From Alphaproteobacteria bacterium (GTDB taxonomy: Bacteria > Pseudomonadota > Alphaproteobacteria > Rhizobiales > JAJFHC01): 64,000 bases of DNA. Where the stretch lies: the NCBI GenBank assembly GCA_021775805.1, contig JAJFHD010000016.1, positions 1 through 64,000 on the forward strand, given 5' to 3'. The notes under the pieces were generated by a model. It made no database searches. It saw only the letters and a program-made list of their open reading frames with translations, and was not told the DNA's origin. Positions 27,142-34,852 of the stretch are shown piece after piece. Within the stretch, counting starts at the first letter, position 1. Each line of letters begins with the position of its first letter. The translations under genes were made by a program, and so were the position numbers.

Positions 27142-27244
27142 CGCATGTCTCGAATTTGCTGTTCATCTGATCTGGTGTGATCATGTACTTCTTCGAGCCC
27201 AGTGATCCGACTGTGGCGCCGATACTTTGCTCGTCAATTACCAT
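27131..27244 (-). CDS. 37-residue small protein between regulator and primase
   Basis: ATG at 27242-27244 overlaps the stop of the AlpA-like gene in the string ATGGTAA, and the stop at 27131-27133 lies inside the start of the Toprim gene. The product is MVIDEQSIGATVGSLGSKKY then MITPDQMNSKFETCDER, hydrophilic with no known domain. Its overlap at both ends matches every other junction of this operon, which is the main reason to think it is translated. Function unknown. Confidence 0.5.
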   Translation of the reverse strand: MVIDEQSIGATVGSLGSKKYMITPDQMNSKFETCDER

Positions 27245-27489
27245 TCGGCGCGGTCCCGCATTCTAGCGAGAATCCGGTTTGCCCAAGATGCTAGCCAACC
27301 GTTCCTCCTCGGAGAGACCTGGATCGGCTCTGGCAATCTGCCCGCCTCGATCTCGCGCCGGTTGGTCCGAGCCGAAATTCCCAAGATCGCGCACCACTCC
27401 CGCTCGCAAAGTACCCTGTCAACTATGTCGACACCGATCTGAACCTGATTCTTTCTCGTAGATTTGACTACCACTTTGATAACTCCCAT
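27238..27489 (-). CDS. AlpA-like helix-turn-helix regulator
   Basis: About 83 residues from ATG 27489; the frame stays open to 27600 but the longer N-terminus is not family-like. The MerR/AlpA-type helix-turn-helix is visible in ERVLCEREWCAILGISARTNRREIEAGRLPEPIQ (the family has V...E.AxxLGISxxTxYRxxxxGxFPxPI), followed by WLASWANRILARM. AlpA-type proteins act as activators or excisionases of P4-like integrated elements. It is the first gene of the seven-gene operon, so it may control replication genes and excision. Confidence 0.72.
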   Translation of the reverse strand: MGVIKVVVKSTRKNQVQIGVDIVDRVLCEREWCAILGISARTNRREIEAGRLPEPIQVSPRRNGWLASWANRILARMRDRAEW

Positions 27490-27636
27490 CTTGCAAAAGT
27501 GACGGCAAGAGAACGCATGCTTTGCATAAACGTCCATCGGTTTCGACATTGTGACGTACATTGTGATTCTGCAATTGACATTATCCTTTGTTACGCACAT
27601 TCTTACAGAACCGTAACAATCAATGAGTGCTTGGAA

Positions 27637-28488
27637 ATGCCTACTAAGACGCCAAAGCCCTATGAGGTGGCTATTGATCTAGTTTGGGCTAGGCCGGTTG
27701 CTGGATATGTCATTGTGTACCCAACGGAAGAAGAGATCCAACGTCTCTTGGAACGCGAGAAGGCTACTCGTCATTTGTCATCATTGGAGCGACAAGCGAT
27801 TGCTCCAACTTCCGATCAGGCACAGTTTGATGCCTGGAAACAAGCATCTGAGGCATATGAGCTGTCTTCGATGTTGCCCGACGTTTTGTTAGCAGGACCA
27901 TACATCGTTGCAAGGAGTTCTGAGTTTGAACGCTGTAGTCCTCTAATAGAAGTGAACCACGCGAGTCAATTATTGGCAGAATTCGTTAATGCCAAAGACA
28001 CCGCAAGCATGTTCGACTTCTGTAATAGGTTCGGGGTCCCATGGTCGTGCTATGCCCCTAGTACCGACCGTAACAATAGAAGAAGTCCAGAGCCAATGTT
28101 GTTAGCAGCATTGGAAGAAACTCGCCAATTGATGGCGGAATGTATCATGCTCGCCAATCACGAACGCTACGACGAATACATTTCATGGGTCTTTGATAAT
28201 GGATGGACTGATACAAGTGCTAATATCGGATTGCGCCGATTTCCCAATATTGAAAAACCTCGCTTGGTTATCCAACCCAGCACACTCCAAAGTGCGTTGT
28301 GGCTCATACTTATGCAGCAGATTGCAGGAAACGTGGAATTTCGGACATGCTCCCATTGCGGAATTCTTTTTGCGGTCGGGGGGGACACTGGGAGCCACCT
28401 ACGCAAGCAAACCTGTTCTCCGCGCTGCCATACGGCGGCGCATCGCGCACGAAAGAGAATTGCAGACGCAAAATCGAAGAGACCGTAA
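27637..28488 (+). CDS. hypothetical protein with C-terminal CGNR/ABATE-like zinc finger
   Basis: About 283 residues from ATG 27637. The frame is open upstream to 27499, but that part overlaps the promoter region of the divergent operon. The C-terminal CSHCGILFAVGGDTGSHLRK then CSPRCHTAAHRARKR forms a treble-clef-like CxxC...CxxxC zinc motif with basic helix, as in ABATE/CGNR stress-related regulators. The N-terminal 230 residues are not recognised. Transcribed divergently from the AlpA-like operon, so it may be a regulator, though that is inference. Confidence 0.7.
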   Translation: MPTKTPKPYEVAIDLVWARPVAGYVIVYPTEEEIQRLLEREKATRHLSSLERQAIAPTSDQAQFDAWKQASEAYELSSMLPDVLLAGPYIVARSSEFERCSPLIEVNHASQLLAEFVNAKDTASMFDFCNRFGVPWSCYAPSTDRNNRRSPEPMLLAALEETRQLMAECIMLANHERYDEYISWVFDNGWTDTSANIGLRRFPNIEKPRLVIQPSTLQSALWLILMQQIAGNVEFRTCSHCGILFAVGGDTGSHLRKQTCSPRCHTAAHRARKRIADAKSKRP

Positions 28489-28646
28489 CGGAGCTTTGAT
28501 TACGTTCCTGATTATAAGGTCCGGTCGGGTTTTGAGCCGCTCCGTGTGGGGCCGCACAACACTCGAAACCAACTGGGCACCTCGAATTACCTCGTCAAAT
28601 CGGCTGTGATTTGATTCACTACCGTTATCGATGATGGCGGAGGTTT

Positions 28647-29729
28647 ATGATGAGCATACAGGCCGGTTTCTGGGATCTTGATGAGCGTTATGTTCGATTG
28701 AGCGAGGCCGGCGATCCGCTGGAGAAGCTTGACGTCCTTGTGCCCTGGGGTGTTTTCCGCAAACCTCTGACCAAGGCGCTGAAGCGTTCGGATGGAGCCA
28801 AGGGCGGCCGGCCGCCGTTTGATCCGGTCGTGATGTTCAAGATCATGGTGCTTCAGTCTCTCTACAATCTTTCTGACGACCAAGCGGAATTTGTGATCAA
28901 CGACCGCCTGAGCTTCATGCGGTTTCTGGGGCTTGGTCTTGGCGACAAGGTGCCCGATGCCAAGACGATCTGGCTGTTCCGGGAACACCTCACACAAGCG
29001 GGTGCGGTTGAGAACCTGTTTGCCCGGTTCGACAAGCATCTGACCAAGGCGGGCTATCTGGCGATGGGTGGGCAGATTGTGGACGCCACGATCGTTGCTG
29101 CCCCCAAGCAGCGCAACAGTGACGGTGAGAAAGCCGATATCAAGGCAGGCCAGATCCCTCAAGGCTGGAAGGACAAGCCTGCAAAACTTGCCCAAAAAGA
29201 CCGGGATGCGCGCTGGACGGTGAAGTTCTCCAAGGCCAAGCAGAAGCCGGATGGATCGAAACACACCATCGACATTGCGATCCCTGCATTCGGCTACAAG
29301 AACCACATCGCCATCGACCGCGAGCATGGTCTGATCCGCAAATGGAAGGCAACCAACGCGTCGCGTTATGACGGGGCGCAACTGCCTGACCTTGTGGACA
29401 AGCAGAATACGGCATCGGGCGTGTGGGCCGATACCGCCTACCGTTCCAAAAAGAACGAAGCCTGGCTGTCGGGCAACGGCTTTGTCTCAAACATCCACAC
29501 AAAGAAGCCCAAGGGTAGACCGATGTCGCCGCGCGCTTCCAAAGCCAACGGCAAACGCTCCAAGGTCCGCGCCTTTGTCGAACACCCATTCGCCCGGATG
29601 AAAGGACCGATGGCCTTGTTCATCCGCACCATCGGTATCGACCGCGCTACAACCAAGATCGGCATGGCCAATCTGGTCTACAACATGCAGCGCCTCGTCT
29701 GGCTCCACGCCAGAGGTGCACCTGGATGA
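28647..29729 (+). mobile_element. IS5-family transposase, apparently intact
   Basis: 360 residues. N-terminal DUF772-like domain (KGGRPPFDPVVMFKIMVLQSLYNLSDDQAEF), then the DDE catalytic domain with GQIVDATIVAAPKQRN, GYKNHIAIDREHGL, WADTAYRS and RAFVEHPFARMKG. This is the usual IS5-group (IS1031-like) arrangement. Start at ATG 28647 or 28650. I could not define matching terminal inverted repeats by eye; sequence before the gene (28592-28618) resembles that before the IS630 remnant. It sits near the right end of the island and is a full-length, possibly active element. Confidence 0.9.
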
Positions 29730-30029
29730 CGGTGATGTAGCCGCAAACGGTCAATCCAGCACAAATTAGTCGCCTCAAACAACCGTCGGGTCGCGCACAT
29801 ACATCGGTGCGTCAAACTCTGCTGTCAATTCACGCCGAAATGCCCGGTAATTCGAGGCGTCCAACTTTCTTCGACACAATCCACCAAATGAACAAGATAG
29901 TAACGCTTCCAAATTTGCCACACGCAAGTGAAGCAACACCGTAGTAATGTGACTTATATGTGACTTAATTTCTGTTTTTGAGTACGCTCTCAAAATCCGA
30001 TTCTTAACTTATTGATTATATTGAGTTAT
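29730..30029. other. right-end intergenic region of the island
   Basis: About 300 bases with no supported gene. A 72-codon minus-strand frame (29775-29993) has no family resemblance. The stretch contains the right TGTGACTT repeat and ends at the tRNA. Confidence 0.5.
29948..29966. promoter_or_regulatory. candidate integrase arm-type site, right
   Basis: TGTGACTTATATGTGACTT differs at one base from the 19-mer at 424-442 beside the integrase. It lies 64 bases inside the right att repeat. The pairing near both ends supports a role in recombination; this is inference. Confidence 0.5.
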
Positions 30030-30075
30030 TGGCGCGCCGGGGAGGATTCGAACCCCCGACCCCCAGATTCGTAGT
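30030..30075. repeat. attR: right attachment repeat inside tRNA-Arg
   Basis: Identical over 46 bases to 259-304. It covers the CCA end, acceptor 3' strand, T arm, variable loop and the anticodon side of the intact tRNA gene, so integration restored a full tRNA on the right side. Confidence 0.93.
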
Positions 30076-30106
30076 CTGGTGCTCTATCCAGCTGAGCTAC
30101 CGGCGC
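30030..30106 (-). tRNA. tRNA-Arg(ACG)
   Basis: On the minus strand the molecule begins GCGCCGGTAGCTCAGCTGGA. It folds as: acceptor GCGCCGG paired with CCGGCGC, D stem GCTC/GAGC, anticodon stem CCAGA/TCTGG with loop CTACGAA (anticodon ACG, Arg), a 5-base variable loop, T stem GGGGG/CCTCC with loop TTCGAAT, discriminator G and an encoded CCA. It is the integration target of the island to its left in this window. Confidence 0.96.
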
Positions 30107-30263
30107 CCTGGGCCTTTGCGATGCCGGGCGGTTTTGCCGGGCATGCGGTGCGGCGGGTGCCGCAGGCCGGGTAGTCCTACTGTTTTGTTCGCGCGAACGC
30201 AAGGGCTTGATGCGTGGTGGCCCAAAAAACTTCAAACATTGCGGATCTGACCGATTCCGGCCC

Positions 30264-31286
30264 TTAGAACCTGTCCCGGTAGGCCCGGTGGTTGGGCGTC
30301 GAGCCGGCGAGATAGACACCGCGCGCAACCGCCCGGGCCGTGGTGTCGGCGGCAAGCGCGCCCAGCGACGCCAGGGCCAGGGGTCGCGGTTCCTGAAGTG
30401 CGCGTTGGCCGGTTGACAAAACAAAGAGCGTGTCGCCGTCGAGGGGCGTGTGCACCGGTCGGATGGCACGGGCGAGGCCGTCATGGGCCATGATGGCAAT
30501 GCGGCGGGCTTCTGCCGGCGTCAGGGCCGCGTTGGTCGCAATGACGCCGATGGTTGTGCTGGTGCCGGGTGCTGCCGTGCCGGTCTCCAGTTTGGTACCG
30601 GCCCACAGGTTGTCCGACGCCACGCGGTCGGCGGCGCCACGACCGCCGAACTCCCCGTCGCGTTCATGGTGAGCCGCCCAGAAGCGGTCGGTGCCGGGCA
30701 CGACAACCGAGCCCACGGCATTGACGGCGATCAGCGCGCCGACCGTGATGGCGGATTCGGGATCGACGCCAAAGAGCGCAGAAGCACTGCCCAGGCCGCC
30801 TTTGAGCGCACCGGCTACCGCACCGAAACCGGCACCGGCGTTGCCCAGGGTAAAATTGTCGGAAGCAGCATCGCAGGCCACCTGTCCAAGTCTGTTGTAG
30901 GGCGGCGTTTTGCCCCAGTCCTTGTCGCCGCCGTTGGCGAGGTCGAACAGGATGGCGGCAGGCACCACGGGGCTTGGCGGGATGCCTTGTGTGTGGGGGC
31001 CGTCGATGCGATATCCGCGACCCTTCGCCCCCAGCCAGGCGGTCACGCCGGAGGCCGCATCGAGGCCGTAGACCGAGCCGCCCGACAGGACCACAGCGTC
31101 GACCGCGTCCACCAGGCAGGTCGAATCGAGCGCGTCGGTTTCACGGGTGCCAGGAGCACCGCCGCGCGTGTCGACGCCGCAAACCGCCCGCCGATCGGGC
31201 AGCACAACGGTGGTGCCGCTCAAGACTGTGTCGTCATGGGCATTGCCGACAGTCAGGCCGGGCACATCTGTAATCAGGTTTTTCAT
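30264..31286 (-). CDS. P1-family peptidase (DmpA-like aminopeptidase)
   Basis: 340 residues. The family start is ITDVPGLTVGNAHDD...GTTVVLPD, then DTRGGAPGTRETDALD, VLSGGSVYGLDAASGV and GNAGAGFGAVAG. The likely autoprocessing segment is STTIGVIATNAALTP, in which a Thr becomes the N-terminal nucleophile of the beta subunit, followed by AHDGLARAIRPVHTPLDGDTLF. P1 peptidases self-cleave and hydrolyse N-terminal residues or beta-peptides. No signal peptide, so probably cytoplasmic. It ends about 160 bases from tRNA-Arg and is the first chromosomal gene beyond the island. Confidence 0.9.
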   Translation of the reverse strand: MKNLITDVPGLTVGNAHDDTVLSGTTVVLPDRRAVCGVDTRGGAPGTRETDALDSTCLVDAVDAVVLSGGSVYGLDAASGVTAWLGAKGRGYRIDGPHTQGIPPSPVVPAAILFDLANGGDKDWGKTPPYNRLGQVACDAASDNFTLGNAGAGFGAVAGALKGGLGSASALFGVDPESAITVGALIAVNAVGSVVVPGTDRFWAAHHERDGEFGGRGAADRVASDNLWAGTKLETGTAAPGTSTTIGVIATNAALTPAEARRIAIMAHDGLARAIRPVHTPLDGDTLFVLSTGQRALQEPRPLALASLGALAADTTARAVARGVYLAGSTPNHRAYRDRF

Positions 31287-31452
31287 CTGTCCGCGGCGTC
31301 CGATCGCTCAGGCCATTGCCCAATAGGAAGTGGGCCAACCGGTTTCGTGTGGACGCTACCGGTTCATGGGAGGCTGGTCAATTGAACCGGAGACGAAGGC
31401 GGTCTAGGGTCTGTTCCTGAAACAGGAACAACAGCATCGTGATGCCGAAGCA

Positions 31453-33159
31453 ATGAAACTTTCGAATTTTCCATCGGTCCATGCCCTTCTGGCGTGCGGA
31501 CTTGTCGTGCTCATCTCCAGCCTGACCGCAGCCTGCGACGATGGCGGCGGGCATATGGCCAGCACGGCCAATCCTCATGCATCGCGGGCAGCGCTCGCCA
31601 TGCTCGACAAGGGAGGCTCGGCCGTCGATGCGGCGATCGCGGCACAGCTTGTGCTGACCCTTGTGGAACCGCAATCGTCAGGCATCGGCGGCGGCGCCTT
31701 CCTGATGCACTGGGAGGAAGAGGCCCGCAAGGTCACGGCCTATGACGGGCGCGAGAAAGCGCCGATGGCGGCGACACCCTCTCTATTCCTCAAGGAAAGC
31801 GGCGATCCCATGGGATTCATGGAGGCGGTGGTCGGCGGCCGGGCGGTGGGCGTGCCGGGCGTGCTCGCGATGCTCAAGCTGGCCCATGACGATCACGGCA
31901 GGCTCGCCTGGAAGGACCTGTTTGCACCCGCCATTACGCTCGCTGACAACGGATTCGAGGTGAGCGCGCGGCTGCACGGCATGATCACGGGCATGAAGAA
32001 ACTCGCCGATCATGCCTCGACCCGCGAGGTGTATTTCAAGGACGGCAAACCCCTGCCGGTGGGACACCTGCTCCGTAACCCAGCCTATGCGGCAAGCCTG
32101 CGGTCGATTGCCGTCAACGGCCCTGACGCCTTCTATGAAGGCGAGATCGCCGACGCCATCGTGGAAACCGCACGCAACCACAGCAATGCCGGCCTGATCA
32201 CGCAACAGGACCTTGGCGCTTACGAGGCCAAACGGCGGTCTCCGGTTTGCCGGCCGTACCGGCGCTACCGGGTCTGCGGCATGCCGCCGCCGACCTCGGG
32301 CGGGCTTACCAGCCTGATGATCCTGGGACTGATCGAGCCCTACTCGATTTCAGCCCTGAGACCGGGATCGCCGATGGCGGTTCACCTGATCAGCGAAGCC
32401 AGCCGGCTGGCCTATGCCGACCGCAGCCTCTACATGGCGGACGCCGATTTTGCCGATGTGCCGGTCGGCGGCCTGCTTGACGACGGCTATCTGCATGGCC
32501 GCTCCCGGTTGATCGACCCGGGCCGCAGCATGGGCAAAGCGAGCGCCGGCACACCGCCACGCCGAAGCGCCCAAACTCTCGGCGCCAATGTGGATGTCTC
32601 CCTGCCCTCCACCAGCCACCTGGCGATCGTCGACCGGTGGGGCGATGCGGTGTCGATGACGACCTCGGTGGAAGGCCCGTTCGGCGCTCATATCATGGCC
32701 GGCGGGTTCATTCTCAACAACCAGCTTACCGATTTTTCATTCCGGCCCGAAGTCGGCGGGCGGCCCGTGGCCAACCGGGTGGAACCCGGCAAGCGGCCCC
32801 GGTCATCGATGTCGCCGACCATCGTGCTGCACGAAAACGGAGACTTCTTTGCCGCCATCGGGTCACCGGGCGGCAGCCGGATCATCACCTATGTGACCCA
32901 GACCCTGGTCGCCCTGCTCGACTGGGATATGGACATGCAGAGCGCGATCGACCTGCCCCGGCACGTAAACCGCAATGGCGGAACGGAACTCGAAGCGGTC
33001 GATCCATTGCAGGATCGTGCCGACGCCCTGCGCAAGCTCGGTCATGAGGTCAAGGTGCGCACGATTACCAGCGGTCTTCATGGCATCAGGCGGACGGAAG
33101 CGGGGCTTGACGGGGGTGCTGACCGGCGTCGCGAAGGAATTGTACTGGGTTCGCAATAG
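31453..33159 (+). CDS. ggt: gamma-glutamyltransferase
   Basis: 568 residues. A hydrophobic export signal at 1-27 ends in LTAAC, a lipobox-like or signal cleavage site. The enzyme then follows with HASRAALAMLDKGGSAVDAAIAAQ, PQSSGIGGGAFLM and YDGREKAP. The autoprocessing nucleophile is Thr387 (PSTSHLAIVD), followed by the substrate-binding region (GFILNNQ, PGKRPRSSMSPTIV, GSPGGSRI). It matures into two subunits in the periplasm and cleaves glutathione and other gamma-glutamyl compounds. Length and motifs are normal for the family. It is transcribed divergently from the P1 peptidase. Confidence 0.93.
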   Translation: MKLSNFPSVHALLACGLVVLISSLTAACDDGGGHMASTANPHASRAALAMLDKGGSAVDAAIAAQLVLTLVEPQSSGIGGGAFLMHWEEEARKVTAYDGREKAPMAATPSLFLKESGDPMGFMEAVVGGRAVGVPGVLAMLKLAHDDHGRLAWKDLFAPAITLADNGFEVSARLHGMITGMKKLADHASTREVYFKDGKPLPVGHLLRNPAYAASLRSIAVNGPDAFYEGEIADAIVETARNHSNAGLITQQDLGAYEAKRRSPVCRPYRRYRVCGMPPPTSGGLTSLMILGLIEPYSISALRPGSPMAVHLISEASRLAYADRSLYMADADFADVPVGGLLDDGYLHGRSRLIDPGRSMGKASAGTPPRRSAQTLGANVDVSLPSTSHLAIVDRWGDAVSMTTSVEGPFGAHIMAGGFILNNQLTDFSFRPEVGGRPVANRVEPGKRPRSSMSPTIVLHENGDFFAAIGSPGGSRIITYVTQTLVALLDWDMDMQSAIDLPRHVNRNGGTELEAVDPLQDRADALRKLGHEVKVRTITSGLHGIRRTEAGLDGGADRRREGIVLGSQ

Positions 33160-33238
33160 CCCGGACGCTTGGGGCTTTGTCATGCGCACATCGCGGGTCA
33201 AGTCCGGGAATGACAATGTGGTGTGATTGATTTGTCCG

Positions 33239-34852
33239 TCACGCCCGGTGTTTTGAGAACTCGCCGCTCCCCACGTCGACCAGACGGTCGGGAAAGGTGA
33301 CGACGAAGACGGCGCCGTGCTCGCTGTCTGCCAGGGTGATCGTGCCGCCGTGGGAGCGGGTGAGCTCGGCGGCGATGGCAAGGCCGAGGCCGGTGCCGCC
33401 GGGGCGCACGGATCCCTGGAAGGCCTGAAACAGGTGCTCCTTGGCGCGTTCAGGCACGCCCGGGCCATTGTCACTGACTTCGATCCTGACAACGCCGCCG
33501 TCGCGCCTGCCGACGACCTTGACGTGGGCGGCGCGCTCGCCTTCCGCCGGGCCGTTGTCGAGCGCCTGGGCGGCGTTGCGGCACAGGTTCATCAGGACCC
33601 GGAACAGGTGCTCACGGTCGGCATCGACGAGCAAGTCTTCCGGCACGGCGTTTGTCCACATGATCTGGGACGGGGTGTCGGTGCCGGCACCAACCGTTTC
33701 CACGACCTCGGCGACCACGTCGATCAGCGGCACATGTTCGCGCCGGGGCGGGGCTTCCTGCGCCTTGCCGTATTTGAGCGTATGCGCACAGAAATCGATG
33801 GCGCGGTCGATCGACGACAGGAGTTTTGGCGCCAGACGCTTGACGGTGGGGTCGTCGACCATGCTGAGACGGTCGGAAATCAGCTGCGCGCTGGTCAGCA
33901 TGTTGCGCAGGTCGTGACTGATCTTGCTGACGGCTAGACCCAGCGCTGCCAAGCGGTTCTTCTGGTGCAGCATGTCAGCCAGTTCAAGCTGCATGCGCGC
34001 CATTTCCTGCTCGGCGACACCCAACTCGTCCTGGCGACCGCTCGGCTTGATTACTCTCGTAGGGTCTTCCGGGTTTTCGCTGAACCGGATCATGTTCTTG
34101 GTGAAACTGCGCAACGGCCGCACGAAGAACCACAACAGGGTCAGGAACACCAACGCTGCCGTCAGCATCGACAGAATGATCGACAGTTTCAGGATATTGG
34201 TCGAGTACTGGACCATGGCAGCGCGCAACGGGGTCTCATCGATCACGATATCGACAAACTCACCGGCGCCGTGACGGGTCAAGTCAATCACGCGGATGGT
34301 GCGGCCGTCGCCGGCCAGAAGGACCTCGAAAGCGTCCCAGACCCAGGTCACCTTCATGGCGTTGCGCAGATCGTAACGCCGGTCGATGTCCATGGGTTCC
34401 TTGGTGGTGAGGATGAGATGGCGGGCATTGCCGCGGCGCAGGGCCACGGTCTTGGCCTGGGCGTTGGCCAGCAGTTCGCGTTTCAGTTCTTCGGACACCA
34501 TCTGGTCTGGGGTTGCTTCGAGCACCAGGGAGGCAATCTGTGCCGCCGCCAGCCTTTCCTTCAGCCAGGATATGCGGAAATTGGCGATCGACGGCACATA
34601 GATCAACACTTCGCCGACCATGACGAAGACGATGGTCAACAGCAGCAGCTTGCCCGACAGCCCGCGCGCGATCCGCGCCCGCACGTGTTCGGGCGGGCCG
34701 TCGTGCGGGCCATTCTTGGTGCCGTCTTTTGAACTCGGTTCTTCCGCCATGTCCTCACTCTTCCGGACCACAACCGTCAGGTCCGGGATTGCGTCGTAAT
34801 TGCCGTGTCCCGGGCCGCCTACCCAAGTTTCGCCAGCATCTTGATCAGCCAC
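33239..34852 (-). CDS. two-component sensor histidine kinase
   Basis: Up to 537 residues; a start at ATG 34750 (MAEEPSS) removes the overlap with the upstream gene and is plausible. Two transmembrane segments (about 66-86 and 232-253) flank a periplasmic sensor of about 145 residues, followed by HAMP. The H-box is LAVSKISHDLRNMLTSAQL, with N-box LMNLCRNAAQAL, G1 VSDNGPGVPE and G2 GGTGLGLAIA. No response regulator gene is adjacent, so it is an orphan in this window. The sensed signal is unknown. It follows and overlaps the disulfide-reductase gene, suggesting co-transcription. Confidence 0.9.
   Translation of the reverse strand: MADQDAGETWVGGPGHGNYDAIPDLTVVVRKSEDMAEEPSSKDGTKNGPHDGPPEHVRARIARGLSGKLLLLTIVFVMVGEVLIYVPSIANFRISWLKERLAAAQIASLVLEATPDQMVSEELKRELLANAQAKTVALRRGNARHLILTTKEPMDIDRRYDLRNAMKVTWVWDAFEVLLAGDGRTIRVIDLTRHGAGEFVDIVIDETPLRAAMVQYSTNILKLSIILSMLTAALVFLTLLWFFVRPLRSFTKNMIRFSENPEDPTRVIKPSGRQDELGVAEQEMARMQLELADMLHQKNRLAALGLAVSKISHDLRNMLTSAQLISDRLSMVDDPTVKRLAPKLLSSIDRAIDFCAHTLKYGKAQEAPPRREHVPLIDVVAEVVETVGAGTDTPSQIMWTNAVPEDLLVDADREHLFRVLMNLCRNAAQALDNGPAEGERAAHVKVVGRRDGGVVRIEVSDNGPGVPERAKEHLFQAFQGSVRPGGTGLGLAIAAELTRSHGGTITLADSEHGAVFVVTFPDRLVDVGSGEFSKHRA

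Noticed and set aside
29775..29993. 72-codon minus-strand frame at the island's right end
   Set aside because: No start signal or family resemblance, and it covers the arm-like repeat.
33160..33238. CCCGGAC...GTCCGGG as terminator between ggt and the kinase
   Set aside because: The loop is very long and no T run follows on either strand.
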